Source: Lithospermum erythrorhizon
Lineage: Eukaryota > Streptophyta > Magnoliopsida > Boraginales > Boraginaceae
Direction of reading: 5' to 3'
Length of the DNA: 64,000 bases
NCBI GenBank assembly: GCA_019722365.1
Contig: JADFUC010001770.1
Span: 1 to 64,000 of the forward strand
In this document: piece by piece, positions 24,855-36,922 of the stretch
Layout: every line of letters starts with the position of its first letter
How positions within the stretch are numbered: the stretch's first letter is position 1
The notes under the pieces: model-generated
The model's database searches: none
The model's input: only the letters and a program-made list of their open reading frames with translations
What the model was told of the DNA's origin: nothing
Position numbers and translations under genes: made by a program

Positions 24855-27331
24855 TCAAATAACCCGTCTGCATAAGTTTTTTTTTTCTTAATGTGATTCT
24901 AGTTGCCCGGCCGAGTGTTTTGTCGTTAAAGCAAAATTTTTAACGGAATAACGTAATACGGGGCGGGGCAAGAATATGTTTTGAAAATAGAAATTGTGAG
25001 TCGCGGTTCGACTAGGTTGGTAAACCGAATTGCAGTAAGTCGAATTTGCAAACCAAACGAAACCAAACTCCACTTAAGGGCTCTAATTTTCCACCTACCA
25101 CCACTAATACTTATGCTCATCATCATTTGAGCTTGTCACAAAAAAAAAAAAAATTTCTTCTTCTCCCCTCAAGTGAATGGCCGAAACCCCTAGCTCTCAA
25201 ACAATAAAATTTTCTTCCATTTTCTTGGTAAACTTGTTGGATTCCACCTCAAATCTTGTTCCCATCTTATGCTACAATAAAGGTATGAGTTTTAATCTTC
25301 AAATCTCATCATTTAAAGCTTGGAGTTGACTTTCTATATAGTTTGACTTTTGTGTTGACTTTCTTTTAGATCTGATTTTATTATGGTATATAATTGTTAT
25401 CTAAGTATCGGGGAAGTGATTGTGAGGTGATTTTGAGTAGTTATCAAGCTTTAAAGTGGTGTGCTTGTATGTCGGGGACTTTTTATTGACTTTCTTAAAT
25501 TGACTTTTTAAATGGTAATACGAGGTTAGAGGACTTTAATATAGTTGAATCGGGGTATGGAATTGTTACTTGGATATGGATAGGCAGAGATTGGGTTGAG
25601 AAAGTTTGGAAAGTTCGATGGTAATTAAGCTTGAATTGGAGGTTGTATTTAATGTAGTTAATTAGTTGTTAATTGATTGTTGGGATTGATTAGAATGTGC
25701 TAAGATGTTATTGTCAGTAATAAAGGACATTTAATATTGAAATTTTTCGAGGTTGGCGATTGGAATATAGTTACGTTGGAATGTTAGAAGCAGTATACCA
25801 ATTCGGGAATAGATGATCAAGTAAGAGTCAGAATTTGAATCATGTAGACTGTATAACACTGGTTTATATAGATGTTAAGTGAAGTTATTCTCGTTGCACG
25901 TGTTATAATGTATAATTTTCTTAATAGAGTCGAGCCCTGATCTAGCACAAGGACCGCATGTAGATATCATTACTACTTTTTGGGCTCGAGAAGTAAAGCA
26001 TAAATTCACGATGGGACCTTCATATATATATATTCGATATATATATATATTTTTCATGTGTTGTTTGAGACTATTCCGACATGTATCAGGTGGCTATAAT
26101 TGATATTATGTGAAAATTGTGATTTATGATGCATAGCGAAATAACCGAGATTTGATCGACATTACGAGATAACTATGATTATTAAGTATGTTATGACATA
26201 ATTGAGATTACGAAGTTACATTACGAGATAGTTTTGGATATAATTCATGTTATGAAATTGTGTGCTATGTGTGGTCGCTAAAGGCTGCGCTGGTGGTGTG
26301 TACAAAGGCAGATGCGCTTGATTGCTTTATGTGTTATTTATGAGTCGGCAGACCCCGACCGAGGTTTGGGCGTGTGTGTATATTTGTGGGTACTCGATTC
26401 GGGAGGCTCAGCGATATGCAATATCAGGGGTGTAGCCTCGGTCGGGAGGACGTATGAGGCCCCCATCTGACATTTGAGGCGGATTCTCATATGTATTATT
26501 TGGAGCGATTCTCTATACGTGTATTATTTGGAGGCGGATTCCTCATATAGATATTTTGAGCGATTCTCTGGCATGTGTATTATTTGGAGGTGGATTCTCA
26601 TATGTGTATTATTTGGAGGTGGATTCCTATATGTGTATTAATGGAGGTGGATTCTCATATTGTATTACCCGCGAGCGGATTCCTCACTGATGACTTTCAG
26701 GTGTCGAGATTGTTTTTAAATGAATATGCATTAGTTAGCGAATATAATCTCATGTGTATAGCTGCCGTAACATTGTATAAGATAAACTATGTGATATGTG
26801 GATGTGCTATTTATTAAGTACCCTGGATTAATGTACGCAGTATATGATATATTTACATATATATAAGCATGAATATATACGACACGGAATCACTATGGTA
26901 TTTATATTCACTCGCCTAATAGCCACCCCTATTCTCTCATGGGCGGGGTTTCATGCCTAGTTCTAGTAAGAGCGATCGCTGAGGTGGCTAAGGAGCGGTT
27001 TTATTTTAGCTGTGGAGATCATAAAGTGAAAAGGGAAGTGCATAGAAGTCCTCATCACTATTTCCTTTTTGGTTGTCATTTTCATATTTTTAGACTGCTT
27101 TGTTGTATTGTATTGACGTGGTCCGGTTGTAATACCTTCCTTTATGTCAGATCTTGGATTTATAATCGTTGGTCGTTATTTTGTTGATGTATCATGGAAC
27201 ACCACGATGGAATAGGAGTTTTATTTTGATAATGTCAAGAAAGAGTTTTGTTATCAGATCCATCGCTCGCGACTCTAAAGATACAGCTGTTAATGATCTT
27301 AACTCGTATGGCCGACTCGTGGGTCGTTACA
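24855..27331 (+). repeat. Left LTR of the gypsy element
   Basis: This 2.48-kb non-coding repeat starts after the polypurine zone (TCAAATAACCCGTC) and ends GGGTCGTTACA, just before the primer site. It matches 32179-34633 along its length, with many substitutions and short indels. It carries degraded units of a 30-bp tandem repeat (26480-26690) and TA microsatellites near 26020-26050. Open frames inside it (for example 26575-26817, 26939-27187) are repeat translations, not genes. Confidence 0.8.
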
Positions 27332-27336
27332 ATTTT

Positions 27337-27350
27337 TGGTATCGTGAGCC
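27337..27350 (+). other. Primer-binding site of the gypsy element
   Basis: TGGTATCGTGAGCC lies five bases after the left LTR and differs from the standard Met-tRNA primer site by a short insertion or substitution. Position and sequence fit the priming site for first-strand synthesis. Confidence 0.7.
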
Positions 27351-27479
27351 CAGGTTCGTGTCTTTATGGTGTCCCTGTGGTTATGTGCCTAGGTTTTATA
27401 GTTGTTGGGGTGGGAGTTGTCGATATTGGGTTTTCTTGTGGGGTCTAACTCTTCCTTTCTTTGTTATTTATGCATCGCT

Positions 27480-28450
27480 GGTGATGCCACCACGTGAGGT
27501 CTGTTTGCAGCCGCCAGAGGCGCAAGAAGGGGCGCAATGGTGGAGCCGCGAGAGGCGCCAGAGGCGGCAGAGGCGCGAGAGCGTGGCGCGTAGTCAGCAG
27601 AAATGTACGATTGCTGGTAATGATGCAGCCTGTCGGGCCAGGATTCTCGGGGTAATATTGGTGATGCACGAGAGACCAGAGCGCCTATCGCTGGACAGAA
27701 GCGGAGTCACAGAGTAGTTATTTGACCGTCAAGCGGGACCACCGGCTCACGATTCTCCTATCCAAGCATTGTGAGTTCATTCGAGACTGAGAGTATATTT
27801 GAGCCATGGAATTACCGGGAGCTGAGGGACCATATTCGCAGCCTGTTGTGACATACGGTGGAGCTCGAGACGTGCTGAGAATGCACCGATCTTTGATCAT
27901 AAGGCGGACACCGGTGTCATGGGATCAGTTCGTGGAATTACTTCGGGAGCTTTTTGTCTTAAGGCGCATATGTCGCCTCTGTAGAGAGAATTGATCCAAA
28001 TTTCAAGCAAGGAGGCAAGCGACTATAAGCGACTACGAGAAAAAGATCAGTGATCTCTCTCATTGCCTACTCGGAGCGAATCCTTAATGGTGGGAAGAGG
28101 ATCGAGAGATTCGTGGACGAATGAGCTGAGATCCGCATCAAAGTTGTCACCAAGAACTATACAACTTTTCATGAACTAGCGAACGACGCCTCATGTGTAC
28201 GGATTTGGCCGAGTGTCCGAAGAAGGGGAAAAAAGAGGAAGATATGATGCTTCCAAGATGGGTGGGCCACGAGTTCGGTTTCAGGACGCCCATCACAGCG
28301 GCCGTTATGCAGTCAATTCAAGGCCCCTATTACTAATTCTCGATTCAAAGATCATCAATGCTTTCTATGCCTGTGTCTTTCATCGGTCCGGGGATCTCAG
28401 AGGTTATCAGGGGAGCAAGAGTGACTATGGGTGTTTTCGCTAGGTAAACC
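27480..28450 (+). mobile_element. Gypsy gag region, degenerate
   Basis: The start MPPREVCLQPPEAQEG, followed by an arginine-rich stretch, is typical of plant gypsy gag N-termini. Further on, TPVSWDQFVELLRE (about 27915-27955) matches the conserved gag helix (VTWDQFVELFREKY), and VVTKNYTTFHEL-like text appears near 28140 in another frame. Frameshifts between these pieces are frequent. Gag would package the RNA in a cytoplasmic particle; this copy cannot. Confidence 0.7.
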
Positions 28451-29200
28451 GGTCACGTAGTCGCTGGAATGCCGAGATGTGGTCAGGGTCTCATATCGAT
28501 GTCGCTGTGAAGCGGGCATATCATACCCGATTGTCCCTGCAGACGTAGCAAGCAGCACTGGAGCGTTTAGCATATTTCCTCCTGTGGCAATGAAAGTAGG
28601 AGGCTATCAAGGAAGTCGCGAGGTCGCATTTTAGCGGCAGAGGAAGCTTGGGGCGAGTTGAGTAGCTGGGGTGGTAAGTAGCGTTGTCGGGATCGCCAGA
28701 CGGTGTCGAACTGGGCCAAGTGATATTTGCGCTACTCAACAGAGTTTCAAGGTGATTCCCAAGGTGGTCATTGTGTACTTACATTTATGTGGGTTGAAGC
28801 AAAAGTCTTGTTTGATTCTCGAGTTACCATTCTTTCATATCTCCGAAATTTTCAAATAGATTCCTTAAACTCGTGAAATTTCGCTAGACCAATTTCTAAT
28901 TCTAACTCCGGTGGAAAATCATAAGATTGACGAGTACTTAGAAATTGCCCTATAAGTATTGAAAATCAATGTTTGAAATAGATTTATTACCTTTGAGCAT
29001 TTAATGATTTTGATCTTATTCTCGAACGGATCGTTAGTGAGACATCATGCGATAGATCACATTCAGTTAAGATTGAAATATCTAGTCTCGGTAAATCTAA
29101 GATCTTCTTCCTGTGATAGAAAATCTCTTTCCTCTGCCCCATTTCCGCCTTTAGTTGCCCATAAGATGCCGGTATGGGATGTGTTGGTTATCTTGCCATG
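28450..29200 (+). mobile_element. Gypsy gag-pol linker and protease region, not clearly readable
   Basis: The nucleocapsid finger and retropepsin should lie here by order, between gag and the RT start at 29.2 kb. I cannot identify a CCHC finger or a D-S/T-G motif with confidence, and stops occur in all frames. Noted as element interior only. Confidence 0.5.
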
Positions 29201-30560
29201 TTGTCGACACAAGTGCGAGAAGCGTCATCCGAGGGAGGCGCATGTTGTGAGAGAATATGTTGATGTGTTTCCCGAGGAGTTGTCGGGAATTTCCTCCATG
29301 CGAGAGGCGGAGTTTTCCATATAATTAATTCCCGGTACTACTCCGATTTGGCACCTTATAGAATGGTTCTCGCGAGCCAAGGAGTTGAAAACGCAATTGC
29401 GTGAATTGCTGGATAAGGGATTCATTCTGACTCAAGAAGTTCACCTTGGGGTGCTCCGTGTGTTATTTGTCGCAGTTATGATGGATCTTTGAGGTCATAG
29501 ATCGATTATAGATGTTGAACAAAGTAACAATTAAGAATCGATATAAGTTGCCTGTAATTGATGATCCGCTTGATCAATCAAGGATGCCCGGTATTTTCTA
29601 AGATTGACTTGAGGTCGCCAACACGCTTGAGGATTAAGGAAGATGATGTATCGGTCGGCATTCGCACAAGATACGGCACTAATGAAGTTTTTGGTAATGC
29701 CGCTTGCTGACAAATGCCCCCCGGCAATGGGCTTATGGACCTTATGAATCGGGTGTTCCGCCTTACTTGGATAAATTTGTAGTGGTGTTCATGGACGACA
29801 TTTTGATATATTCTCGAAGTAGGAGTATACCTAAGAATTTCATTCAGAACGGGCGCCGAGACTTCTGAGGAAAATGAATTGTATGCTAAATTTTCCAAGT
29901 GCGAATTTTGCTGAGAAAAAGTGCAAGCCGGGCCATGATTTCAGAGAGTGGCATAAGTGTTGGATCCTCAAAAGGTCAAGTTGTGATGAATTGGGAACGA
30001 CTCCACTGTTACCTAAATACGGAGTTTTCCGGTCTACCGATACTATCGGAGATTTATACAAGACTTTCACTATTGCCACACCCATGACCAGTTGACTAGA
30101 AAGTGGCGCCATTTGTTTGGAGTGAGGATTGCGGAACGGCGCCAATGAGTTCAAAGAGAAAATTGACTACCGCGCCAAGATTGACTCTTCCGCTGTGACA
30201 GATGGCTACAATGTATACGACGCCAATACATCGTGGGTCGATGTGTGCTAATGCAACATGGTAAGGTGGTAGCATATGCATCGCGACAAAATTGAGAAAT
30301 CACGAGAAAAAACTATCCTACTGGAGCTAGCCGCACTGTGTTCGCACTTAAGATTTCCGAGGCATTATTTGTACGGGAAGCATTTGCAAAAATTTTTACC
30401 GATCACAAAGTTTGAAATACCTCCCCATTACGTAGAGATTTGAACCCGAGGCAAATGAAGGTGATGGAGTTTACCAATGATTATGATGTTTCCATTGAGT
30501 ACCATCCGAAGAAGGGCGGCTGGATGACGAGTCAGAAGGGAAGATACGAGCCATTAAAAT
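29200..30560 (+). mobile_element. Gypsy reverse transcriptase and RNase H, degenerate
   Basis: The RT start VREYVDVFPEELSG is at about 29250-29290. The polymerase motif VFMDDILIYSRS, with the paired aspartates, is near 29788-29823. An RNase H/tether segment with FTDHK near 30396 and NDYDVSIEYHPKKG near 30475-30515 follows. The order RT, RNase H, then integrase identifies Ty3/gypsy. Each piece is in its own frame, with stops between, so there is no active enzyme. Confidence 0.85.
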
Positions 30561-30719
30561 GAAACGAAGCAACCTCGGTGTTAATTTCGATTAGAGTCGA
30601 TGGCGGTTTGTTGGCAACAAATAAGAGTTCGAATCGTTCTTTTTGGATCGAATACTTGAGGAACAACAAAAGATGAGAAATTGCAAAAATAATCGAGAAG
30701 TGAAAATGAAGCAGATCGA

Positions 30720-31860
30720 CTTTGCGCGGCAGGCATGGAGCCCTTACAATGGTATGTAGATTATTCGTGCCTTATTCTCCGGAGTTGAAAAAGGAGATTT
30801 TGGACGAAGCTCATAATGCTCCATATAGTATGCATCCTGGTGGTACAAAGATGTATAGAGACTTAAGAGCAGCTGTGACAGGCCCAACAGTGGAAATTGT
30901 CAATTTGTATCAAAATGTTCCGACTTGGTCAACAGTGAAAATAGAACACCGACATTCAATGGGCTATTTAACCCTTCCTATTCCGTAGTGGACTCGGGAG
31001 CATATTACGATGGACTTTGTTTTTTGGACTTTGAGGACGTTGAGAAAGAATGATGGCATTTGGAAGCGATAGTTGATAGATCACAAAATCGATCATTTCT
31101 ACTCAATTAAATCGCCTCACGGTCCCGAGCAGCTGGCGAGGTTGTATGTGGACCGATTAAAGCGATTACATGGAGTGCCGTATCCATTGTATCAGATCGT
31201 GATGCTAGATTCACCTCCAGATTTTGGAAAGGATTTCAAGAAGTCGATAGACGAGGGTCAATTTGAGTACATCATTTCATCCATACGATCGACAAATGTA
31301 GAGAACAATTCAAAGTTCTACTGGAGGACATGTCAAGGGCCTCGTGTATTGGAATTTTTCCTAAAAACTGGGATGATGAATTGCCTAAAATGGAGTTTGC
31401 ATATAATAATAGTTTTACCAAAGTATCGGATGGCACTATCTTTTGCAGGCTTCAAAATGGCAGAAATGCCCGACTCAGCTTGTTTTGAAACCAAGAGAGA
31501 CAGAAAAGTGTACGGTTCGGAAGCTGCTGGAAAGTGCCGCGGGAGAGAATAAAATTGATACAAAGAACATCTGGTAAAAATGGCGAGGATAGACAAAGAT
31601 GCGGCGCATCGCCGCCAGCGGATTTAACTTTGAAATCGGTGATAAAGTATTTGAGAATATCCCCGTGGAAAAAGCGCTGAGATTCTGGAAGAGAGGGAAG
31701 TCGAGTCCACGTATATATCGTCCGTATGAGATTGTGGGCGCAGTTGGTCCGTGGCCTATCGCTTGGCGTTGCCTCCAAAGACGACGTAATTCATAATGTC
31801 TTCCATGTGTCATGTTTGAGGAAAATATATCCTGCATTTAATCCTATGTCTGTAGTCACA
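30720..31860 (+). mobile_element. Gypsy integrase and pol C-terminus, degenerate
   Basis: An 88-codon open stretch (30722-30988) carries the zinc-binding-domain end (MHPGGTKMYRDLR). The first core aspartate lies in HITMDFV near 31003-31020. LARLYVDRLKRLHGVPY (about 31135-31185) and the following IVMLDSPPDF correspond to the segment with the second aspartate. RSTNVENNSKF occupies the position of the glutamate motif. The C-terminal GKSSPRIYRPYEIVGAVGP (about 31695-31752) is the usual post-core domain. Frameshifts separate several of these blocks. Confidence 0.85.
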
Positions 31861-32178
31861 ACCAGCTGAGCTTGGGAGGACCTTACGCATTTAAGAGAGC
31901 AACCGTGAAAAATTTTGATCGTAAGGAAAAGTGTTGCGAAAGAAAGTTGTGGCTTTAAAGCGGCGTAAGTCATAAATCAACGAGTGTAGTGAAGTTACAC
32001 GAGTCGGCAGTGAGGGACGCTTTAAGTCAATATCCACATTCTTCAAGCGTGTTAGTTCTTAAACTTTGTACTATAATATGTATAGTGTATGAATTACCAT
32101 GAGGTCAATAAAGCTGCGACTGGGTACGGGCGCTGGCGCGAGGCAAATTTCGAGACGAAATTTTTGTTTAGCGGGAGA
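31860..32178 (+). mobile_element. Gypsy pol tail and polypurine tract
   Basis: This is the right-hand counterpart of 24530-24854. It shares CTTGGGAGGACC and the AATATCCACATTCTTCAAGC segment, then TTTCGAGACGAAATTTTTG and GCGGGAGA, before the LTR begins. The purine block GCGGGAGA at the LTR junction is the expected plus-strand primer. Confidence 0.75.
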
Positions 32179-34633
32179 TCGAATCTGCCCGTATAAGTTT
32201 TTTTTTCTTAATGATTCTAGTTGCCCGGTTGAGTGTTTTGCTGTTAAAGTTAAAATTTTAACGGAATAATGGTATTATGCGGGCAGTAATATGTTTTGAA
32301 AATAGAAATTTAGTGTGAGTCGTGTTCGAATTAGGTTGGTAAACCGAATAGAGAAGCGAAATTTGCGAACCAAACGAAACCAAACTCCACTTAAGGGCCC
32401 CACTTTCCACCTACCACCACTAATACTTATACTTATCATCTTTTGAGCTATCACAAAAAAAATTTTCTTCTTCTCCTCAAGGAATGGCCGAAACCCCTAG
32501 CTCTCAAACAATAAAATTTTCTTCCATTTTCTTGTAAACTTGTCGGATTCCACCAAATCTTTGCTCCCCCATCTTAAGGTTAACAAAGGTATGAGTTTTA
32601 ATCTTCAAATCTCATCATTTAAAGCTTGAGTTGACTTTCTATATAGTTTGACTTTTGTGTTGACTTTTAGATCTTTTATTATGGTATATAATTGTTATCT
32701 AAGTATCGAAGGGATTAGAGGTGATTTTGAGTAGTTATTGGGTTAGAAAGTAGGTAAGTTGTATGTTGACTTTTATTGACTTTTCTTAAATTGACTTAAA
32801 TGCAATATGAGGTTGTGAGGACTTTAATATAGTTGAATTGGGTATGGAATTGTTGATTTGGATATGGATAGTGTAGATTGGGTCGAGGAAGTTTGGAAAA
32901 AGTCTCTATGGTAATTAGTGCTTGAATTGGAGGTTGTATTTAATCGGTTAATTAGTTGTTAATTGATTGCTGATTGATTAATGTGCTTAAGATGTTATTG
33001 TCGGGGTAATAAGTTAATACTTAATATCGAGATTTTTCGAGGTCGATCGAACATAGCTTACGCTTGAATGTTAGAAGTGTATACCACCTCGGGGAATAGG
33101 ATTTATCAATAAGAAATTGTAAATTTGAATCATGAGGTATAACACCGGGTTTATATAGATGTTAAGTGAAGTTATCGCACGTGTTATAATGCATAATTTT
33201 CTTAATGCGAGTCGGTACCGATCTAGCACAAGGATTCCATGTAGATATCATTACTACTGGGCTCGAAAGTAGCAAAATCTCACGAATGGGGACCTTTCTA
33301 TATATATATATATTCCCTGATATATATATATATATATTTTTTCATGTGTTGTTTGGAGACTATTCGATATGTGTATTGCGTGGCTATAATTGGATATTAT
33401 GTGAAAATTGTGATTTATGACGATAGTATGAAATAACTGAGATTTGATCGAAGACATGATAACTATGATTATGAAGTACGCAGACATAATTGAGATTACG
33501 AAGTTACATTATGAGATAGTTTTGGATATAATTCATGTTATGAAATTCAAAGTGCTAAGGGGGTATTTTGTTGTGGTGCTGGTGGGTCAGCACAAGTAGA
33601 CAAGGCTGATTGCTTTATGTGTTACTCATGAGTCGCTGTGACTTCACCGGGAGGTTCGGGGCGTGGTGTGCATATTGTGGGGTAGCCCCGTGGATTCGGG
33701 AGGTTTGGTGTGATATGCAATATCGGGGTGTAGCTCGTCGGAGGATGCGCGGAGGCCCCTATCTCGATTATTTGAGCATTCCTTGGCATGTGGCTATTTG
33801 GAGGCGATTCCTCATATGTATATTATTTGGAGGTGGATTCCTCATATGTGTATTATTTGGAGGTGGATTCCTCATATGTGTATTATTTGGAGGTGGATTC
33901 CTCATATGTGTATTATTTGGAGGTGGATTCCTCATATGTGTATTATTTGGAGGTGGATTCCTCATATGTGTATTACCTCAAGGAGGCGATTCTACTATTT
34001 ACTTTTGTGTAAGCCGAGATTGCTTTCTTTAAATGAATACGCATTAGTTATGAATATAATCTCATGTGTATAGCGTCGTGTAACATTGTATAAGATAAAC
34101 TATGTGATAGTGGACAGCTTATTTATTACAATTCTCGATTAATGTGACGTGCATAGATATATTTTACATATATATGCTACGAATATATACGATGGAATCA
34201 AATTGGTGGTATTTGTATTCACACTCAGCCTTAATAGCCGACTCATTCTCTATGGGCGATGCTTCATGCCCAGGTTCTAGGAGCGATCGCTGAGGTGGCC
34301 GAGGAGCGGTTTTGTCAGCCAAGGAGATCATAGGCGAAAGGCGCGGCATGAAGTCCTCGCTACCATTTCTTTTGGTTGTCATTTTGTATATTTTTAGACC
34401 TGCTTGTTGTATCAGACACTGCCCGTTGTAATACCTTCCTCTCTTATGTCAGATCTTGGATTTATAATCATACGTTATTTTGTTGGATGTATTGTTGGAA
34501 CACCACGATGGAATAGGAGTTTTATTTTGATAATGCCGCAGTTATTTTGTTATCAGATCCATCGCTTGCGACTCTGCATGCTGTGTTGTTAATGATCTTT
34601 AACCTCGTGGCGGTCGATTAAAGGGTCGTTACA
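32179..34633 (+). repeat. Right LTR of the gypsy element
   Basis: It matches the left LTR (24855-27331) from the TCTGCCCGTATAAG start to the GGGTCGTTACA end and is 2455 bp long. It includes a cleaner 30-bp tandem array at 33811-33975. The sequence after it (TCGAT) has no matching target duplication on the left, because the left side is occupied by a pol tail rather than host DNA. Confidence 0.8.
33811..33975 (+). repeat. 30-bp tandem repeat in the right LTR
   Basis: Five full units and a partial one of a 30-bp repeat (core CTCATATGTGTATTATTTGG) stand in perfect or near-perfect register; four consecutive units are identical. Because 30 is a multiple of three, all frames stay open through the array and create false open frames on both strands. 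The same array occurs in a degraded form at 26480-26690 and with about four units at 50905-51012. Confidence 0.9.
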
Positions 34634-36191
34634 TCGATATCATTTCCGATGTCCTGCAAAGCGCTTAAAATGAGTAACACTACGCTAACTCAAGTAACAA
34701 AGAATACGTAATGTAAAAGACATAGAAAGTTTATACGTGTCAATGGGCTTACGCCCCTGCCTTTAGTATGTCACCTTCCGTGACTCTACCATGTTCAATT
34801 ATATGTCCAGTGCCTCGCTGAAGTCCGAGTACAAGCAATCAACCGTAAAAGACCTAAGCAAAACTACTTAGACCCCTCACTACAATATTAACCAACAAGA
34901 ATCACTCTAATTCTTTTTCTCACTCAAAGACACATATAATTTCTAGAACAACCAATGCTATAAATTAGAGTAAAGCTCTAATTTATACTACTACATCCTC
35001 CAACGGCTACATTTAGGCCACCATAGATCACGCCCACAACCCCCGCAATCCTTGATTGCCAATCAGTAATCCTTGATTGTAATCTTCAATCTTCAACGGC
35101 TAGTTGAGATACCTTAAGGTACCTAAAAACTTCCTTTAGCTTAACCATCAATCATGCATGACATTCCTTCCTCAAATAACGCTAGTCCCCCGTGGACAGA
35201 TACGCCATAGTTAATGATCCACTCATTAACTCCTTCATTGACTTAGTCAAACATCTAAGTTGAGTTAGATCTTCCTCATTAAGCCGATTACCTTAATCAC
35301 ACCATCCTTGATTGATCCCTCAATCAACATATCAATCACACTCCTTGATTGATCCTTCAATTAACATATCAATCACACTCCTTGATTGATCCTTCAATTA
35401 ATGCCTTCGTGCATTAACTCACTGGGATCTTTGTCTTGATCCTTCTTGCCAGGTTTGTACCTACAAAATATGTCAACAACTATCATAATCCTTTATGGCC
35501 ACCAAAAAGTTCTTATTATGACTTACTGATGACTCATTTTGTCCACGGTCCAATGCTCCACATCATGCACCTCTTTGGGCAACTAAAACTAATACAACAA
35601 TCGAGATCGATAAAGCCAAGCCCAGTCTTAATTGGGAATAGTTCGAACCATTCCAAAAATGTAACGTATGTCATACTAACTTGTCCGTCCGCCCAAGTGA
35701 ACTCTTCCCAACTTTAGAGTTTGGTGTGACAATATTACTTAACTTAATGGCGGGATTAGTTATATTTAGTAACACTTATGATTATGCTAAGACATATATT
35801 TAATCAAGCCAAACTTATATCACATCAATCACAAGACTAAATATAACACTTGAGATACATGATATCAGTTGAAATATGATGTTTATCTTATAAATATATG
35901 TCCGTTGAACAATTAGATTGTACAACTGGGGACTATTACATTTAAATAATAATAATAAAGCTCGAATATATATAATTGTTGACAATTAATATATTATGAT
36001 TAACCTCGATTGACATTAGGTTACGATGGCTTACTAAAGTCCAATACTATAATCTATATATTATTATGTTCTACAAATATAAATTAATATATTATCAAAT
36101 TTGATCGGTTTCCAAGAGGTCACACACAACAACTAAAACAAACTATAATACGATTATAACTTTCAGGGTTTAAAATATATCTGTATAAGAA
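34634..36191. other. Gene-free stretch with tandem and inverted repeats
   Basis: No coding gene is supported; the 93-codon frame at 35436-35717 has no recognisable domain. A 39-bp direct repeat built on CCTTGATTGATCC lies at about 35312-35400. Positions 35708-35769 are the inverted counterpart of 38221-38279. Much of this stretch reads like copia LTR or leader DNA. Confidence 0.45.
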
Positions 36192-36907
36192 TGTTGGGGC
36201 GAAATTCCAATTGTTGGAATTTCATCTAGTTCGACTATAATAGGGAATTGATAGGGGTTCCGGAATCATCTTTTTGTATAATCATTATTGAATATTCTAC
36301 ATTGCCACTTAATCTGCATTTATTTTAGGGATAAGAAGTGAGAAGATTCTAGAACAACTCTACCATGTTTTAGTCTAGTATATGGAGAAAAATAGGAGAA
36401 TTTTTTACCATAAAACTTTAGTATTCTCGAATGTTTAAAACCTTAGTATTCTAGAATGTTCTTTAAGGAGGTGGAAGAGTTTCACCACAACTCTCAAAAT
36501 GCCTAAAAAGTAGGAATTTTGGTGCCTATATAAATGCCATGATTTTTATGAAATCACTTGCTTCAATTCTTCCAACTTTTGAAGTTGAGAATTCTCTCTC
36601 TCCTTCTTTCTGCTCTAGTCGATCACAAAGAGGTGAGAAAAATCCCATTGCATTTTTTCTCTCGTCCAACCTCGACTAAGCGCTTTAATATTTTAAAGAG
36701 CTCTAGTAAAAAATCACCGATGTGTTCAAGCATAATGCTATGACTATTCATATATAATCTAGATTGATTGCTCGTAGCTCCTCAAATATATTCCGGCCAG
36801 AACTCTTTAAAGAAAGGTACACACTTGTATATTATTATTTTTATTGTATTCGTAGAATCCTGGTTACGGTATTTTGTAATTGTTATTTTAATCCGTAAAA
36901 CCCAATA
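36192..36907 (+). repeat. 5' LTR of a copia element
   Basis: This 716-bp segment starts TGTTGGGGC and ends CCCAATA, close to the perfect inverted termini TGTTGGG/CCCAACA; the right relic at 41.09 kb ends CCCAACA. A primer-site-like sequence follows at once. The small open frame at 36558-36743 is a chance frame in the LTR. Confidence 0.75.
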
Positions 36908-36908
36908 G

Positions 36909-36922
36909 TGGCATCATGAGCC
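36909..36922 (+). other. Primer-binding site of the copia element
   Basis: TGGCATCATGAGCC, one base after the LTR end, is a variant of the Met-tRNA primer site. Its place directly after the LTR supports the LTR boundary. Confidence 0.65.

Noticed and set aside
27445..27669. 74-residue proline/leucine-rich minus-strand protein
   Set aside because: It is antisense to the arginine-rich N-terminus of gypsy gag.
33610..34073. Three overlapping 74-140 residue repeat proteins on the plus strand and one on the minus strand
   Set aside because: They are translations of the 30-bp tandem array in the LTR; the period is a multiple of three, so all frames stay open.
35312..35400. CRISPR-like array
   Set aside because: There are only two to three 39-bp direct repeats without unique spacers; the setting is plant LTR DNA.
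35436..35717. 93-residue plus-strand protein
   Set aside because: It has no recognisable domain and lies in repeat-rich DNA with an inverted partner at 38.2 kb.
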